Source: Cereibacter sphaeroides
GTDB lineage: Bacteria > Pseudomonadota > Alphaproteobacteria > Rhodobacterales > Rhodobacteraceae
Assembly: GCA_003243455.1 (NCBI GenBank)
Contig: QFQS01000001.1
Location: 248,001 to 312,000, forward strand
DNA: 64,000 nucleotides
Direction: 5' to 3'
The notes beneath the pieces are model-generated. The model did not search any database. It had not been told where the DNA came from and saw only the letters and a program-made list of their open reading frames with translations. The position numbers and the translations under genes were made by a program. Positions within the stretch are counted from its first letter, which is position 1. Every line of letters starts with the position of its first letter. Of the stretch, positions 37,970 to 46,230 are shown one piece after another.

Positions 37970-39231
37970 TGGACCCCGCCCCCGATCCGGCACCGCAAGC
38001 GGCGCAAGTTATCGCGCAGGTGATGCGGGCCGACAGGGGGCGGCTGCTTGCCTGGCTGATTGGACGGCTGCGCGATTTCCAACTTGCAGAAGACGCGCTG
38101 CAAGATGCGGTTGAATCCGCACTGCTGCACTGGGACCGGCGCGGCATCCCGTTTTCACCCGGCGGCTGGTTGCTGCACGTCGCGTTGCGCAAGGCCATCG
38201 ACCGCCTCCGGGCACAGGACAGGCAGGGCAGGGGAACTGCCAATCTTGCACTGCTGGCGGGTGAGGAAGCCTCCGATCCCGACCCCGAAGCGATACCTGA
38301 CGAACGCCTGCGCCTGATCTTCACCTGCTGCCACCCGGCGCTGGAGCCAAAGTCGCGCGTCGCGCTGACATTGCGAACACTCGGCGGCCTGACCACAGCC
38401 GAAATCGCGCGCGCCTTCCTCGACCAAGAGCCGACCATGGGCCAGCGCCTTTCCCGCGCACGGGCCAAGATCGCGGCGGCAGGCATTCCCTTCGCCGTGC
38501 CGGGGCCGGAGCTTTGGGCCGAACGCCTCGATTCCGTCCTGACTGTGATCTACCTGATCTTCAACGAAGGCTATTCGGCCAGCGCGGGCGAAATCCCCCT
38601 GCGCGCTGCCCTCTGCGAAGAGGCGATCTATCTTGCGCGCCTTGTCGACCAGCTTCGCCCCGGCGAGGCAGAGGTCGAAGGTCTGATCGCTTTGATGCTG
38701 CTGACCCATGCCCGGTGCGCAGCCCGGCTGGACAAGGCAGGGGATTTCGTCCGGCTACAGGATCAGGACCGGACGGCATGGGACGCCACCCAGATCGAAG
38801 AAGGGCTGGCCCTGCTCGACCGCGCGGTCGCCCGCCGCATACCCGGACCGTTCCAGATCAAGGCCGCCATAGCCGCGCTCCATGTCTCTGCCCCGCAGGA
38901 TCAGACGGATTGGTGGCAGATCGTGATGCTCTACGACAGCCTGTTGCGGATCGAGACGACCCCCATCGTCCGGCTCAATCGAGCCGTTGCACTGGCCGAG
39001 GCAGGCTATCTTGATGCGGCTTTGAGGGACATCGAGATGCTGGCGGTCGAACTGGACAATTACCAACCTTTCCATGCTGCCAAGGCCGAGCTGCTGGCGC
39101 GGGCCGGACGCCGGGATGAATCATCCGCCGCTCTGGACCGCGCAATCGAACTTGCGCCGACTTCAAGCGAAGCCGCCTTTCTTCGCAAACGGCGGCTGGA
39201 ACTGGTTAATTTGAAGGCAGACCGGGCCTGA
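37969..39231 (+). CDS. ECF42 family RNA polymerase sigma factor with long C-terminal extension
   Basis: 420-aa ECF sigma factor. Sigma2 region at about residues 20-85 (DFQLAEDALQDAVESAL) and sigma4 at about 110-165 (TLRTLGGLTTAEIARAFL, MGQRLSRARAKI), followed by a DUF6596/TPR-like extension of about 250 residues (NEGYSASAG motif near 195). The extension is the mark of ECF42; it replaces an anti-sigma partner and is needed for activity in studied members. No anti-sigma gene is nearby. The start is the ATG overlapping the DGPF stop. Signal and regulon unknown. Confidence 0.92.
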   Translation: MDPAPDPAPQAAQVIAQVMRADRGRLLAWLIGRLRDFQLAEDALQDAVESALLHWDRRGIPFSPGGWLLHVALRKAIDRLRAQDRQGRGTANLALLAGEEASDPDPEAIPDERLRLIFTCCHPALEPKSRVALTLRTLGGLTTAEIARAFLDQEPTMGQRLSRARAKIAAAGIPFAVPGPELWAERLDSVLTVIYLIFNEGYSASAGEIPLRAALCEEAIYLARLVDQLRPGEAEVEGLIALMLLTHARCAARLDKAGDFVRLQDQDRTAWDATQIEEGLALLDRAVARRIPGPFQIKAAIAALHVSAPQDQTDWWQIVMLYDSLLRIETTPIVRLNRAVALAEAGYLDAALRDIEMLAVELDNYQPFHAAKAELLARAGRRDESSAALDRAIELAPTSSEAAFLRKRRLELVNLKADRA

Positions 39232-39243
39232 GGGCGAAAAAGC

Positions 39244-39329
39244 AAAAAAAAGGCCGAGCAGAAGCTCGGCCCAAGTCCAACAGGGAGGTATGAGTGCGAT
39301 GAGAGAGAAAATCTCGACCACCGCCCTCG
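39244..39329 (-). ncRNA. Candidate small regulatory RNA (AbcR-like position) downstream of the VtlR/LsrB-type gene
   Basis: Predicted leftward transcript of about 86 nt: a promoter with 17-base spacing ends at 39336, and a perfect hairpin plus eight T ends it at 39244. Between them lie a small GAGA/TCTC hairpin and an unpaired stretch containing TACCTCCCTG (39290-39281), complementary to a strong Shine-Dalgarno sequence. No protein is encoded on this strand here. Two GCATGGC repeats, one forming a 13-bp dyad centred about 65 bases upstream of the predicted start, lie at the classical LysR activator position. It is not proved to be transcribed independently; it could be just the 3' end of the LysR transcript. 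Confidence 0.5.
39252..39271 (-). terminator. Intrinsic terminator (leftward)
   Basis: GGCCGAGC / GCTCGGCC, an 8-bp perfect stem with a 4-base loop. On the minus strand it is followed by eight T (A-run at 39244-39251). It ends transcription of the candidate sRNA and of any read-through from the LysR gene. It is 20 bases past the ECF42 gene but has no T-run in that direction. Confidence 0.85.
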
Positions 39330-39335
39330 CCATTG

Positions 39336-39364
39336 CAGATAGGCGGGTGAACGGGTCTGTTCAA
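39336..39364 (-). promoter_or_regulatory. Candidate promoter of the small RNA
   Basis: On the minus strand: TTGAAC (39364-39359), a 17-base spacer, TATCTG (39341-39336). The predicted start is near 39329. Confidence 0.5.
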
Positions 39365-39386
39365 GCCTCAAATGGACGGTGAGCGA

Positions 39387-39419
39387 GCATGGCTGCCATG
39401 TTTTTTCTGCATGGCTGCC
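39387..39419. repeat. Direct repeat GCATGGCTGCC x2 upstream of the candidate sRNA
   Basis: Two exact 11-base copies (39387-39397 and 39409-39419) spaced 22 bp, two helical turns. The first also forms the dyad CATGGC-T-GCCATG (39388-39400). Related GCATGGC/ACATGGC elements occur upstream of the LysR gene and of the DUF1127 gene. Likely LysR-binding sites. Confidence 0.55.
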
Positions 39420-39496
39420 GTTCTGCCACAGGTTGTATTGGGTCTCTATGCTAAAGCCTGACGCCGCAGCTCAAGCTTGAACATAAATACTCGGTC

Positions 39497-40390
39497 TTAG
39501 CTCTGCTGCCGCTTCCGATAGGCGAATATCTCTTCGGTGACGAATTCGCGGAACGCCGCTACCCGCTTGGAATGCCGCAACTCCTCGGGATAGGCGAGAA
39601 ATACCGGCACCGGCTCCGAGATCACATCGGGCAGCACATGAACCAGATCGGGAAAGTCGTCAGTCAGATAATCAGGCAGCACCCCGATCCCGAGGTTGTT
39701 CAAAACCGCTTGCAGCACCCCGAAATAGTTGTTGATCGTCAGCGTCGAGGGGATGTCATTCGCCATCAGATCCTGCACCAGCGTGGCACCTGCGGCCACC
39801 TGCGGTGTGCCGACGTGCTGGCTGATCAGGCGATGCTGATGCAACTCCTCCGGTCTTTCCGGTGTGCCGTTCTTCTCCAGATACTTCGCCGAGGCGTAAA
39901 GCCGCATCCGGATGTTCATGAGCAGCTTGCGAATAAGGTCGGCCTGGCTCGGCTCCTTCATCCGGATCGCGACATCGGCCTCGCGCATCGGAAGGTCCAG
40001 CACCCGCTCTTCCAGCATCAGGTCGATCTTCAGCGAGGGATATTTCGCGTAAAGCGCCGTCAGGCGAGGCGCCAGCCACAGGGTTCCGAAACCAATGGTC
40101 GTGGTCACGCGCAACTCGCCAAAGACCTCGTCCTCGCTGTCGCGGATGCGGGCGGCGGCGGCGTCGAGCCTTTTGACCATCGACTGGGTCGCGTCGAACA
40201 GCAATTCCCCCTGCTCGGTCAGGATCAGCCCCCGCGCGTGGCGGTGGAACAGAGTGGCGTTCAGGCTTTCCTCAAGCGCGCGAATCTGACGGCTGACGGC
40301 GGACTGCGACAGGTGCAGCACCTCGCCGGCATGCGTCAGGCTGCCCGCGTCCGCCACGGCGTGAAAAATCCTCAGTTTGTCCCAATCCAT
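39497..40390 (-). CDS. LysR family regulator of the VtlR/LsrB type
   Basis: 297-aa LysR regulator. The N-terminus (MDWDKLRIFHAVADAGSLTH, then SQSAVSRQIRALEE, FHRHARGLILTEQGELL) closely follows the LsrB/VtlR group conserved in Rhizobiales and other alphaproteobacteria. In Brucella VtlR activates the sRNA AbcR2 and small DUF1127 genes; LsrB in Sinorhizobium acts in envelope and redox control. The start is the ATG at 40388-40390, which matches the family; the frame is open slightly further upstream. GCATGGC-like elements lie in its own promoter region. Confidence 0.82.
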   Translation of the reverse strand: MDWDKLRIFHAVADAGSLTHAGEVLHLSQSAVSRQIRALEESLNATLFHRHARGLILTEQGELLFDATQSMVKRLDAAAARIRDSEDEVFGELRVTTTIGFGTLWLAPRLTALYAKYPSLKIDLMLEERVLDLPMREADVAIRMKEPSQADLIRKLLMNIRMRLYASAKYLEKNGTPERPEELHQHRLISQHVGTPQVAAGATLVQDLMANDIPSTLTINNYFGVLQAVLNNLGIGVLPDYLTDDFPDLVHVLPDVISEPVPVFLAYPEELRHSKRVAAFREFVTEEIFAYRKRQQS

Positions 40391-40433
40391 CACGTCATTG
40401 CCCAAAGCGAACCGCGCACCCGCACCCACTTAC

Positions 40434-40468
40434 GCATGGCATAGCTGTGTTGCAATGGTTACATGGCT
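40434..40468. promoter_or_regulatory. GCATGGC / ACATGGC elements in the LysR-acyltransferase divergent region
   Basis: GCATGGC at 40434-40440 and ACATGGC at 40462-40468, spaced 28 bp, lie in the 206-bp gap between the divergent LysR and acyltransferase genes. They share the element found upstream of the candidate sRNA and of DUF1127, and may serve autoregulation. Confidence 0.4.
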
Positions 40469-40596
40469 GCTTTCGCAAACTCGCCTTTTGCACGCAGCCT
40501 TTCTGCCCGGATTCCGTTACCATCCCGTCATCTTTTCTAGCCAGACTCACCAAGTACATATAGGACACCAGCGTTTGGTAAGGGGACCGTCCAAGA

Positions 40597-41475
40597 ATGG
40601 GCAAAAGTCAGGTGACGCGGGACATCAGCTATGCCACCTCCGCGCGTTCGCGCTCAGGGCGCGCGCTGATCCGGGTTCTGGAAAACGCCACGGGCCGCCT
40701 GTCCCTGATCCGCCGCGCCGAGGGCTATGAACACGAAGTCGCCAGCGGCAAATCCTTCTGGAGCGTCATCGCCGAACGCTACGGCCTGTCGCTCGACGTC
40801 GTTGGCGGCTCGCTGACCAACATCCCAGCCAACGGCCCGCTGATCGTCATCGCCAACCACCCCTACGGCATCCTCGACGGGCTCATGATGGGCTACCTGC
40901 TGGACCGCATCCGCGGCGACTTCCGCATTCTCGCCAATTCCGTCTTCCGCCGGGCTGAGGAACTGAACAAAGTCATCCTCCCCATCTCCTTCGACGACAC
41001 CAAAGAGGCGATCAAGCTCAACATCGCCACCCGCGCCACCTGCCTGAACTACCTCGCGCAAGGCGGCGCCATGGGCGTGTTCCCCGGCGGCACCGTCTCC
41101 ACCGCGCTGACCCCTTTCGCCCACCCGATGGACCCCGGCTGGCGCAACTTCACCGCCCGCATGATCGCCAAATCCGACGCGACCGTGGTGCCGATCTTCT
41201 TCCACGGCCACAACTCGCGCCTGTTCCAGCTGGCCTCGCACATCCACGCCAACCTGCGCCTGGGCCTCCTGATCAAAGAATTCCGCTCCCGCATCGACGA
41301 ACCCGTCCAGGTCGTCGTCGGCCAACCCCTCCCGGCCACCGAACTCGCGGCCCGTAAAGGCGACCCAAAGGCGATGATGGAATACCTCCGCCGCGCCACC
41401 TATGCCCTTTCGCCCGAACCGCTCAAGTCCTATGACTACGGCTACGAGTTCGAGGATAAATACCGGGCGGAATAG
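40597..41475 (+). CDS. Lysophospholipid acyltransferase family protein
   Basis: 292-aa protein of the PlsC-like acyltransferase superfamily. Motif I NHPYGILDG (catalytic H, D), the FPGGTVS motif III and a late PVFFHG-like block (VVPIFFHGHNS) are present. It probably acylates a lysophospholipid, ornithine-type lyso-lipid or glycerol phosphate at the inner membrane; the acceptor cannot be decided here. Divergent from the VtlR/LsrB-type gene and 20 bp before murI. Confidence 0.85.
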   Translation: MGKSQVTRDISYATSARSRSGRALIRVLENATGRLSLIRRAEGYEHEVASGKSFWSVIAERYGLSLDVVGGSLTNIPANGPLIVIANHPYGILDGLMMGYLLDRIRGDFRILANSVFRRAEELNKVILPISFDDTKEAIKLNIATRATCLNYLAQGGAMGVFPGGTVSTALTPFAHPMDPGWRNFTARMIAKSDATVVPIFFHGHNSRLFQLASHIHANLRLGLLIKEFRSRIDEPVQVVVGQPLPATELAARKGDPKAMMEYLRRATYALSPEPLKSYDYGYEFEDKYRAE

Positions 41476-41495
41476 CCCGCAAAAGGGCAGGGGCC

Positions 41496-42308
41496 ATGGC
41501 AGTAGGCGTATTCGATTCCGGCCTGGGCGGCTTGACGGTGCATCAGGCGCTGGTCAAACGCCTTCCCGACGTGCCCTTCGTCTACTACGGCGACAACGCC
41601 CATACCCCCTACGGCACCCGCACGCCCGACGACATCTTCAACCTGACCACGACAGGGGTCGAGCGTCTGTGGGACGAAGGCTGCGATCTTGTCATCCTCG
41701 CCTGCAACACCGCCTCTGCCGCCGCGCTGAAACGGATGCAGGAAACCTGGGTGCCGCCCGACAAGCGCGTCCTCGGCGTCTTCGTGCCCCTGATCGAGGC
41801 GCTGACCGAACGCCAGTGGGGCGACAACTCCCCGCCGCGAGAGGTCGCGGTCAAGCACGTCGCCCTCTTCGCCACCCCCGCCACCGTCTCCTCCCGCGCC
41901 TTCCAGCGCGAACTGGCCTTCCGCGCGATCGGAGTGGATGTCGAGGCGCAACCCTGCGGCGGCGTCGTCGATGCGATCGAGGCGGGGGATGAGATGCTGG
42001 CCGAGGCGCTGGTGCGCAGCCACGTCGAGGCCCTCTTGCGCCGCATGCCGAACCCCGAGGCCGCCGTCCTCGGCTGCACCCACTATCCGCTGTTGCAGCC
42101 CGTGTTCCAGCAGGCGCTGGGGCCGGGTGTCAAGGTCTATTCCCAGGCGAACCTGGTGGCCGAGTCCCTGGCCGACTACCTCGAGCGCCGCCCGGAGTTC
42201 CTGGGGACGGGCAAGGTCTCGAAATTCCTGACCACAGGCGACCCGGCAAGGGTGTCGGACAAGGCGACGCAGTTTTTGCGGGCAAGGATTGTGTTTGAGG
42301 GGGTGTAG
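41496..42308 (+). CDS. murI: Glutamate racemase
   Basis: 270-aa cofactor-independent racemase making D-glutamate for peptidoglycan. Both catalytic cysteines are visible: C70 in LACNTASA and C194 in GCTHYPLL. The N-terminal VGVFDSGLGGLTV motif is intact. Its 3' end marks the left border of a lower-GC patch. Confidence 0.95.
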   Translation: MAVGVFDSGLGGLTVHQALVKRLPDVPFVYYGDNAHTPYGTRTPDDIFNLTTTGVERLWDEGCDLVILACNTASAAALKRMQETWVPPDKRVLGVFVPLIEALTERQWGDNSPPREVAVKHVALFATPATVSSRAFQRELAFRAIGVDVEAQPCGGVVDAIEAGDEMLAEALVRSHVEALLRRMPNPEAAVLGCTHYPLLQPVFQQALGPGVKVYSQANLVAESLADYLERRPEFLGTGKVSKFLTTGDPARVSDKATQFLRARIVFEGV

Positions 42309-42390
42309 TACGGCCTTGAACGTCCAAGGAGGGTCGCCATTTAGATAGTGCCCGCACTTAGTGGGCGATTGTCCAGCTATGGAGACGTAA

Positions 42391-42561
42391 TTGGGAATTT
42401 TTTCAAAGTCTAAAAGTGGTTACGAGAAATCTGGCAGCAAAGGAAAGAGCGGCTCAGGATACGGAAAAGGTAAAAGTAGCACGAATTCAAGCAAATATAC
42501 GCCCCGAACGGAGGCTCAGGCCAAACGGGAAGACAGGACTGTGAAATCCTTCTGGAAGTAG
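42391..42561 (+). CDS. Small Ser/Gly/Lys-rich protein, unrecognised
   Basis: 56-aa reading frame starting at TTG with GGAG 6 bases upstream; an in-frame TAA directly precedes the start, so it cannot extend. The product is highly basic and low-complexity in its first two thirds (repeats of KSGS/KGKS and GYGKG), ending KREDRTVKSFWK. No signal peptide or membrane helix. The local base composition is less GC-rich than the flanking genes. No family is recognised; it may be a small nucleic-acid-binding or toxin-like peptide, but nothing in the sequence decides this. Confidence 0.5.
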   Translation: MGIFSKSKSGYEKSGSKGKSGSGYGKGKSSTNSSKYTPRTEAQAKREDRTVKSFWK

Positions 42562-42620
42562 GCCATGCAGAGGCATAGGCGGCTCTGTGTCCCTTTGATT
42601 GGCTGTGTGCCTCGTTTGCG

Positions 42621-43561
42621 CTAGCTCGCTGGGATGATGGGCGTACCCGGATCATGTGGCCCGGGTACGTGTCCTGACGCAACAATGTTCGCTGCGCCCA
42701 GCACGTGCTTTTCCTGATCATCAAAGAAGATGTGCGCTCCAAATGCTTTAAGGATCGGCGCTTTTGGATGAGCCCCGACAAAGTGAGCCTCATCAGCGGG
42801 AGTTCCCCAAGCCCTCAGAGTTCTAACTACTCTTTCATGAGCTGGAGCGTTTCGAGCGGTAACAATTGCGATGCGAACCTTGCTCTCGCCTTTGGCAGTA
42901 AGATAAATTTCTCGGAGTTTTGACAATTTACGCAGGAAGTTTCCAAATGGACCCCCGGCCATCGGAGTCGATGCATTATCCCGCTCATTCTGAAGGAATG
43001 CGTCGAGACCTTTACTCGCGTAGATCAGATCGGATTCAGCACTAAAACTACGGCATCGCCATCAAAGGCGATGCGCACCTCATCGTCAGTATTATCTGAC
43101 TCACTCTCCGGTGAGTTAAAAAGCCGGGCGCCAGCGGCTCCATGGTTAACAGCCGCTTGCACGTCTTGCTGTTCGTTTGAAAGAAATAGATCAATATTCC
43201 ACGCGGGAATAAGGGGGCCCACTGACCGACCACTCGTAAAACTCCCTTTAAGTATTGATAACCCATATTCTTCAATGGATTTGAAGGCTCGAAGCGAAAG
43301 ATCGGGAGAGTTTCTTGAGATCAGAAAAACCTCGACGTATGGCTTTTGGCCTGAGACGTTCAGGTCAAGAAGCCGACGGACGACCTCGAATCCTGTACCT
43401 TTTGCGATGACGTCATTCTCTCTTTTGAGTTGTAGCGCGGCGTATGCTGCAACACCTTCTCGTTCAAATATCGTATGCTCTTCCTCCAGATTAAAAAGCG
43501 CTCTGGTGGAAATCCCGATTTTAAGTGGAGCAAGGCGAAGCTCGTTTTCAGTTGGGGACAT
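42621..43561 (-). pseudogene. 5'-nucleotidase (PF06189-like), interrupted by a single-base frameshift
   Basis: The first part (ATG at 43559-43561 with AGGAG upstream, starting MSPTENELRL) encodes about 170 residues of a cytosolic 5'-nucleotidase up to the conserved FDGDAVV. The frame then shifts within a run of four T (43044-43047 on the + strand as A) and stops after six further residues. The missing third continues in another frame from 43043 to 42621, through STPMAGGPFGNFLRKL and RIAIVTARNAPAHERVVRTLR. One added base restores a complete 313-aa protein. It may be a recent pseudogene, a sequencing slip in a homopolymer or a recoded gene. Base composition is lower in GC than the neighbours. 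Confidence 0.82.
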
Positions 43562-43789
43562 CTCTTCTCCTATCCGCTGTCTCACTAGATCGAATTGTTT
43601 AGGTGTAGCCCCACAGCTTGTGGCCCGATAGTATCCTTTCTGCATAGATCCGTTTTAATTCGCGACGAATTTCGGGAGATGGACACCTGCTCGCATTGGG
43701 GAGCCGACGAGCGGTTCATGCAACAGACTTGCGAACGCGGGCGACATGTCCCATCACTCAGGTACATTTATTAGTAGAAATGGGTCTCC

Positions 43790-44557
43790 ATGCCCCAACC
43801 CCTCCCAACCTGGCGCGCCGACCGCTTCGCCGCTCTCACCGGCCCGGATGGCTGGCTCAACCTCACCGACCGGCTCGAAATCGCCCCCGGCCGCAGCTAC
43901 ACGGTTGGGCGTGACCCGTCCTCCGACCTGCCGCTCTCGGCCGGTCCCGATCAGCTCGGCACCCTGACCCTCGACGCCAGCGGCAATGCCCAACTGACCG
44001 ACCCCCGCGGCCAGACCCGCCCCTTCACACTCGGCCCCGGTGGCTGGCCGCATCTGGCGGCTGCCAATCTGATCCTTGACATCCACACCTCCGAAGGCAT
44101 CCCCGCCCTCCGCGTCCGCCAGACCGACGCAGCCCCCCGCGACCCCGGCCTGCGCTACTTCCCCGATGCGCCCGCCTGGGTGATCCGCGCCCAATGGCTG
44201 CCGCTGGACACCCCCCGAGAGGCAGAGATCGACATGATGGGCGGCGCCCGCGCGACGGTGATGCTGACCCACAAGGCGGTGTTCGAACATGAGGGCAGGG
44301 AGGTCACGCTGATCCCGACCCATTGGAAGGCGGGCGCGCCGATGTTCGTCTTCCGCGACCGCACGGCGGGAGAGACCTATCCGGCGGCCCGCTTCCTGAT
44401 CGGAGAGGATGTGACGGATACCGCCATCACGCTCGACTTCAACAAGGCGCATACGCCGCCCTGCGGCTTCACGCCGCTCGCCATCTGCCCGCTGCCACCG
44501 CCGGAAAACGTCCTGCCGTTCCGCGTCGAAGCGGGGGAGCTGGCGCCAAAAGGTTAA
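43790..44557 (+). CDS. DUF1684 domain protein
   Basis: 255-aa soluble protein of the DUF1684 family. The conserved C-terminal block is clear: TLDFNKAHTPPCGFTPLAICPLPPPEN, preceded by FRDRTAGETYPAARFL. The first half resembles a degenerate FHA-like beta sandwich (GRSYTVGRDPSSDLPL). Function unknown. High GC resumes exactly here, marking the right border of the low-GC patch. Confidence 0.85.
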   Translation: MPQPLPTWRADRFAALTGPDGWLNLTDRLEIAPGRSYTVGRDPSSDLPLSAGPDQLGTLTLDASGNAQLTDPRGQTRPFTLGPGGWPHLAAANLILDIHTSEGIPALRVRQTDAAPRDPGLRYFPDAPAWVIRAQWLPLDTPREAEIDMMGGARATVMLTHKAVFEHEGREVTLIPTHWKAGAPMFVFRDRTAGETYPAARFLIGEDVTDTAITLDFNKAHTPPCGFTPLAICPLPPPENVLPFRVEAGELAPKG

Positions 44558-44670
44558 TGTCCGACCCTTTCGGTCTGCATACCGGAACCATACCAAAGCC
44601 AGACTCTTTCCAGCTTGCACTTGTGCCCCCCTTGCCCCATCACTCCGCCACGCAAGTGAAAGGGTGTCCC

Positions 44671-45699
44671 ATGACCCAGAATGTCGCCATTCTCGGAGCT
44701 TCCGGCTATACCGGGGCCGAGCTGATCCGCCTCATTTCGACCCATCCCTCGATGCGCGTCGCGGCGGTCTCGGCCGACCGCAAGGCCGGTCTGCCGATGG
44801 CCGAGGTGTTCCCCTTTTTGCGTCACCTTGATCTGCCAACCCTTTGCAAGATCGACGAAATCGACTTTTCCAGGATCGACCTGACCTTCTGCGCGCTGCC
44901 CCACGCGACCTCGCAAGCCGTGATCGGCGCCCTGCCGCGCGACCAGAAAATCGTCGACCTTTCCGCCGACTTCCGCCTGCGCGATCCTGCCGCTTACGAG
45001 AAGTGGTACGGCCAGCCCCACGCCCAGGTGGAGTTGCAGAAAGAGGCCGTCTATGGCCTGACAGAATTCTACCGCGATTCCATACGCTTGGGGCGCATAG
45101 TTGCCGGAACCGGCTGCAACGCCGCCACCGGCCAATACGCCATCACCCCCCTGATCGAAGCCGGAGTGATCGACCTCGACCGCATCGTGATCGACCTCAA
45201 GGCAGGGGTGTCCGGTGCGGGCCGCTCTCTCAAGGAAAACCTTTTGCACGCAGAGCTTTCCGAGGGGACTCACACCTATTCCGCCGGTGGCAAACACCGC
45301 CACCTGGGCGAGTTCGACCAGGAATTCTCCAAGGCCGCCGGCAGGCCAGTCCACGTCCAGTTCACCCCCCACCTGTTGCCCATGAACCGCGGTATCCTGG
45401 CCACCGTCTACCTCGACGGTGACCCAAAAGCGATTCATCAAACGCTTTCAGCGCGTTATCAGGCGGAGCCCTTCCTCAAGGTGCTACCTTTCGGCGCACT
45501 CCCCTCGACACGCGACATCCGCGCCTCCAACTATGTCCACATCGGCGTCACAGGCGACCGGATGCCGGGCAGGGCGGTCGTGGTGGCGGTTCTGGATAAC
45601 CTCACCAAAGGTTCGTCGGGTCAGGCCATCCAGAACGCCAATCTGATGCTGGGACTGGAAGAAACCGCGGGCCTGACCATGGCGCCCGTTTTCCCGTGA
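44671..45699 (+). CDS. argC: N-acetyl-gamma-glutamyl-phosphate reductase
   Basis: 342-aa NADPH-dependent enzyme of arginine biosynthesis. The nucleotide-binding ILGASGYTGAELIRL is at residues 7-21, and the catalytic Cys is C149 in GTGCNAATGQYA. Frames are open far upstream but the ATG at 44671 starts the canonical sequence after GAAAGGG. ccmE follows after 7 bp. Confidence 0.95.
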   Translation: MTQNVAILGASGYTGAELIRLISTHPSMRVAAVSADRKAGLPMAEVFPFLRHLDLPTLCKIDEIDFSRIDLTFCALPHATSQAVIGALPRDQKIVDLSADFRLRDPAAYEKWYGQPHAQVELQKEAVYGLTEFYRDSIRLGRIVAGTGCNAATGQYAITPLIEAGVIDLDRIVIDLKAGVSGAGRSLKENLLHAELSEGTHTYSAGGKHRHLGEFDQEFSKAAGRPVHVQFTPHLLPMNRGILATVYLDGDPKAIHQTLSARYQAEPFLKVLPFGALPSTRDIRASNYVHIGVTGDRMPGRAVVVAVLDNLTKGSSGQAIQNANLMLGLEETAGLTMAPVFP

Positions 45700-45706
45700 G
45701 GGGGCA

Positions 45707-46162
45707 ATGCAGGGACTGAAGAAGAAACGCCGCATCCAGATCATCGTCCTGGCCGCCGCCGCTCTCGCGCTGTCGACCGGGCTGATCGGCTATGCCATGC
45801 GCGACGGCATCAACTTCTTCCGCACACCAACGCAGGTCGTGGAAACGCCGCCATCTCCGACAGAAGTCTTTCGTATCGGTGGGTTAGTCGCCGAAGGTTC
45901 GCTCAAACGCGGACAGGGAGAGACGGTGACTTTCGACGTAACCGACACCAACGCCAATGTCCCCGTCAGCTTCACCGGTGTCCTGCCGGACCTGTTTGGT
46001 GAGGGTCAAGGCATGGTCGGCACCGGCCAGTTCGAGAATGGCGTATTCGTCGCCAGCGAAATCCTTGCCAAGCATGACGAAAGTTACATGCCGAAAGAGG
46101 TCGTGGACGCATTGAAGGCACAGGGCGTCTATGTCGATCCCAAAGCCGATCCGAACGGTTGA
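45707..46162 (+). CDS. ccmE: Cytochrome c-type biogenesis heme chaperone CcmE
   Basis: 151-aa membrane-anchored periplasmic chaperone that carries heme covalently for cytochrome c maturation. The N-terminus is basic (KKKRR), with one membrane helix at about residues 10-30, then an OB-fold beta domain. Heme-binding H123 and Y127 are in AKHDESYMP. It lies 7 bp after argC. No other ccm genes are in the window. Confidence 0.95.
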   Translation: MQGLKKKRRIQIIVLAAAALALSTGLIGYAMRDGINFFRTPTQVVETPPSPTEVFRIGGLVAEGSLKRGQGETVTFDVTDTNANVPVSFTGVLPDLFGEGQGMVGTGQFENGVFVASEILAKHDESYMPKEVVDALKAQGVYVDPKADPNG

Positions 46163-46230
46163 TTCCCGAGATATTAACCGTGACGGCCAAGATTTCCTGA
46201 CCTTGGGGAGCCCCAGTCAGGAGTTCGTGA

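Noticed and set aside
39300..39380. Short + strand frame after GGGAGG near 39283 (an ATG-initiated peptide of about 24 aa)
   Set aside because: The GGGAGG is better explained as the complement of the anti-Shine-Dalgarno stretch of the candidate minus-strand sRNA; the peptide has no features.
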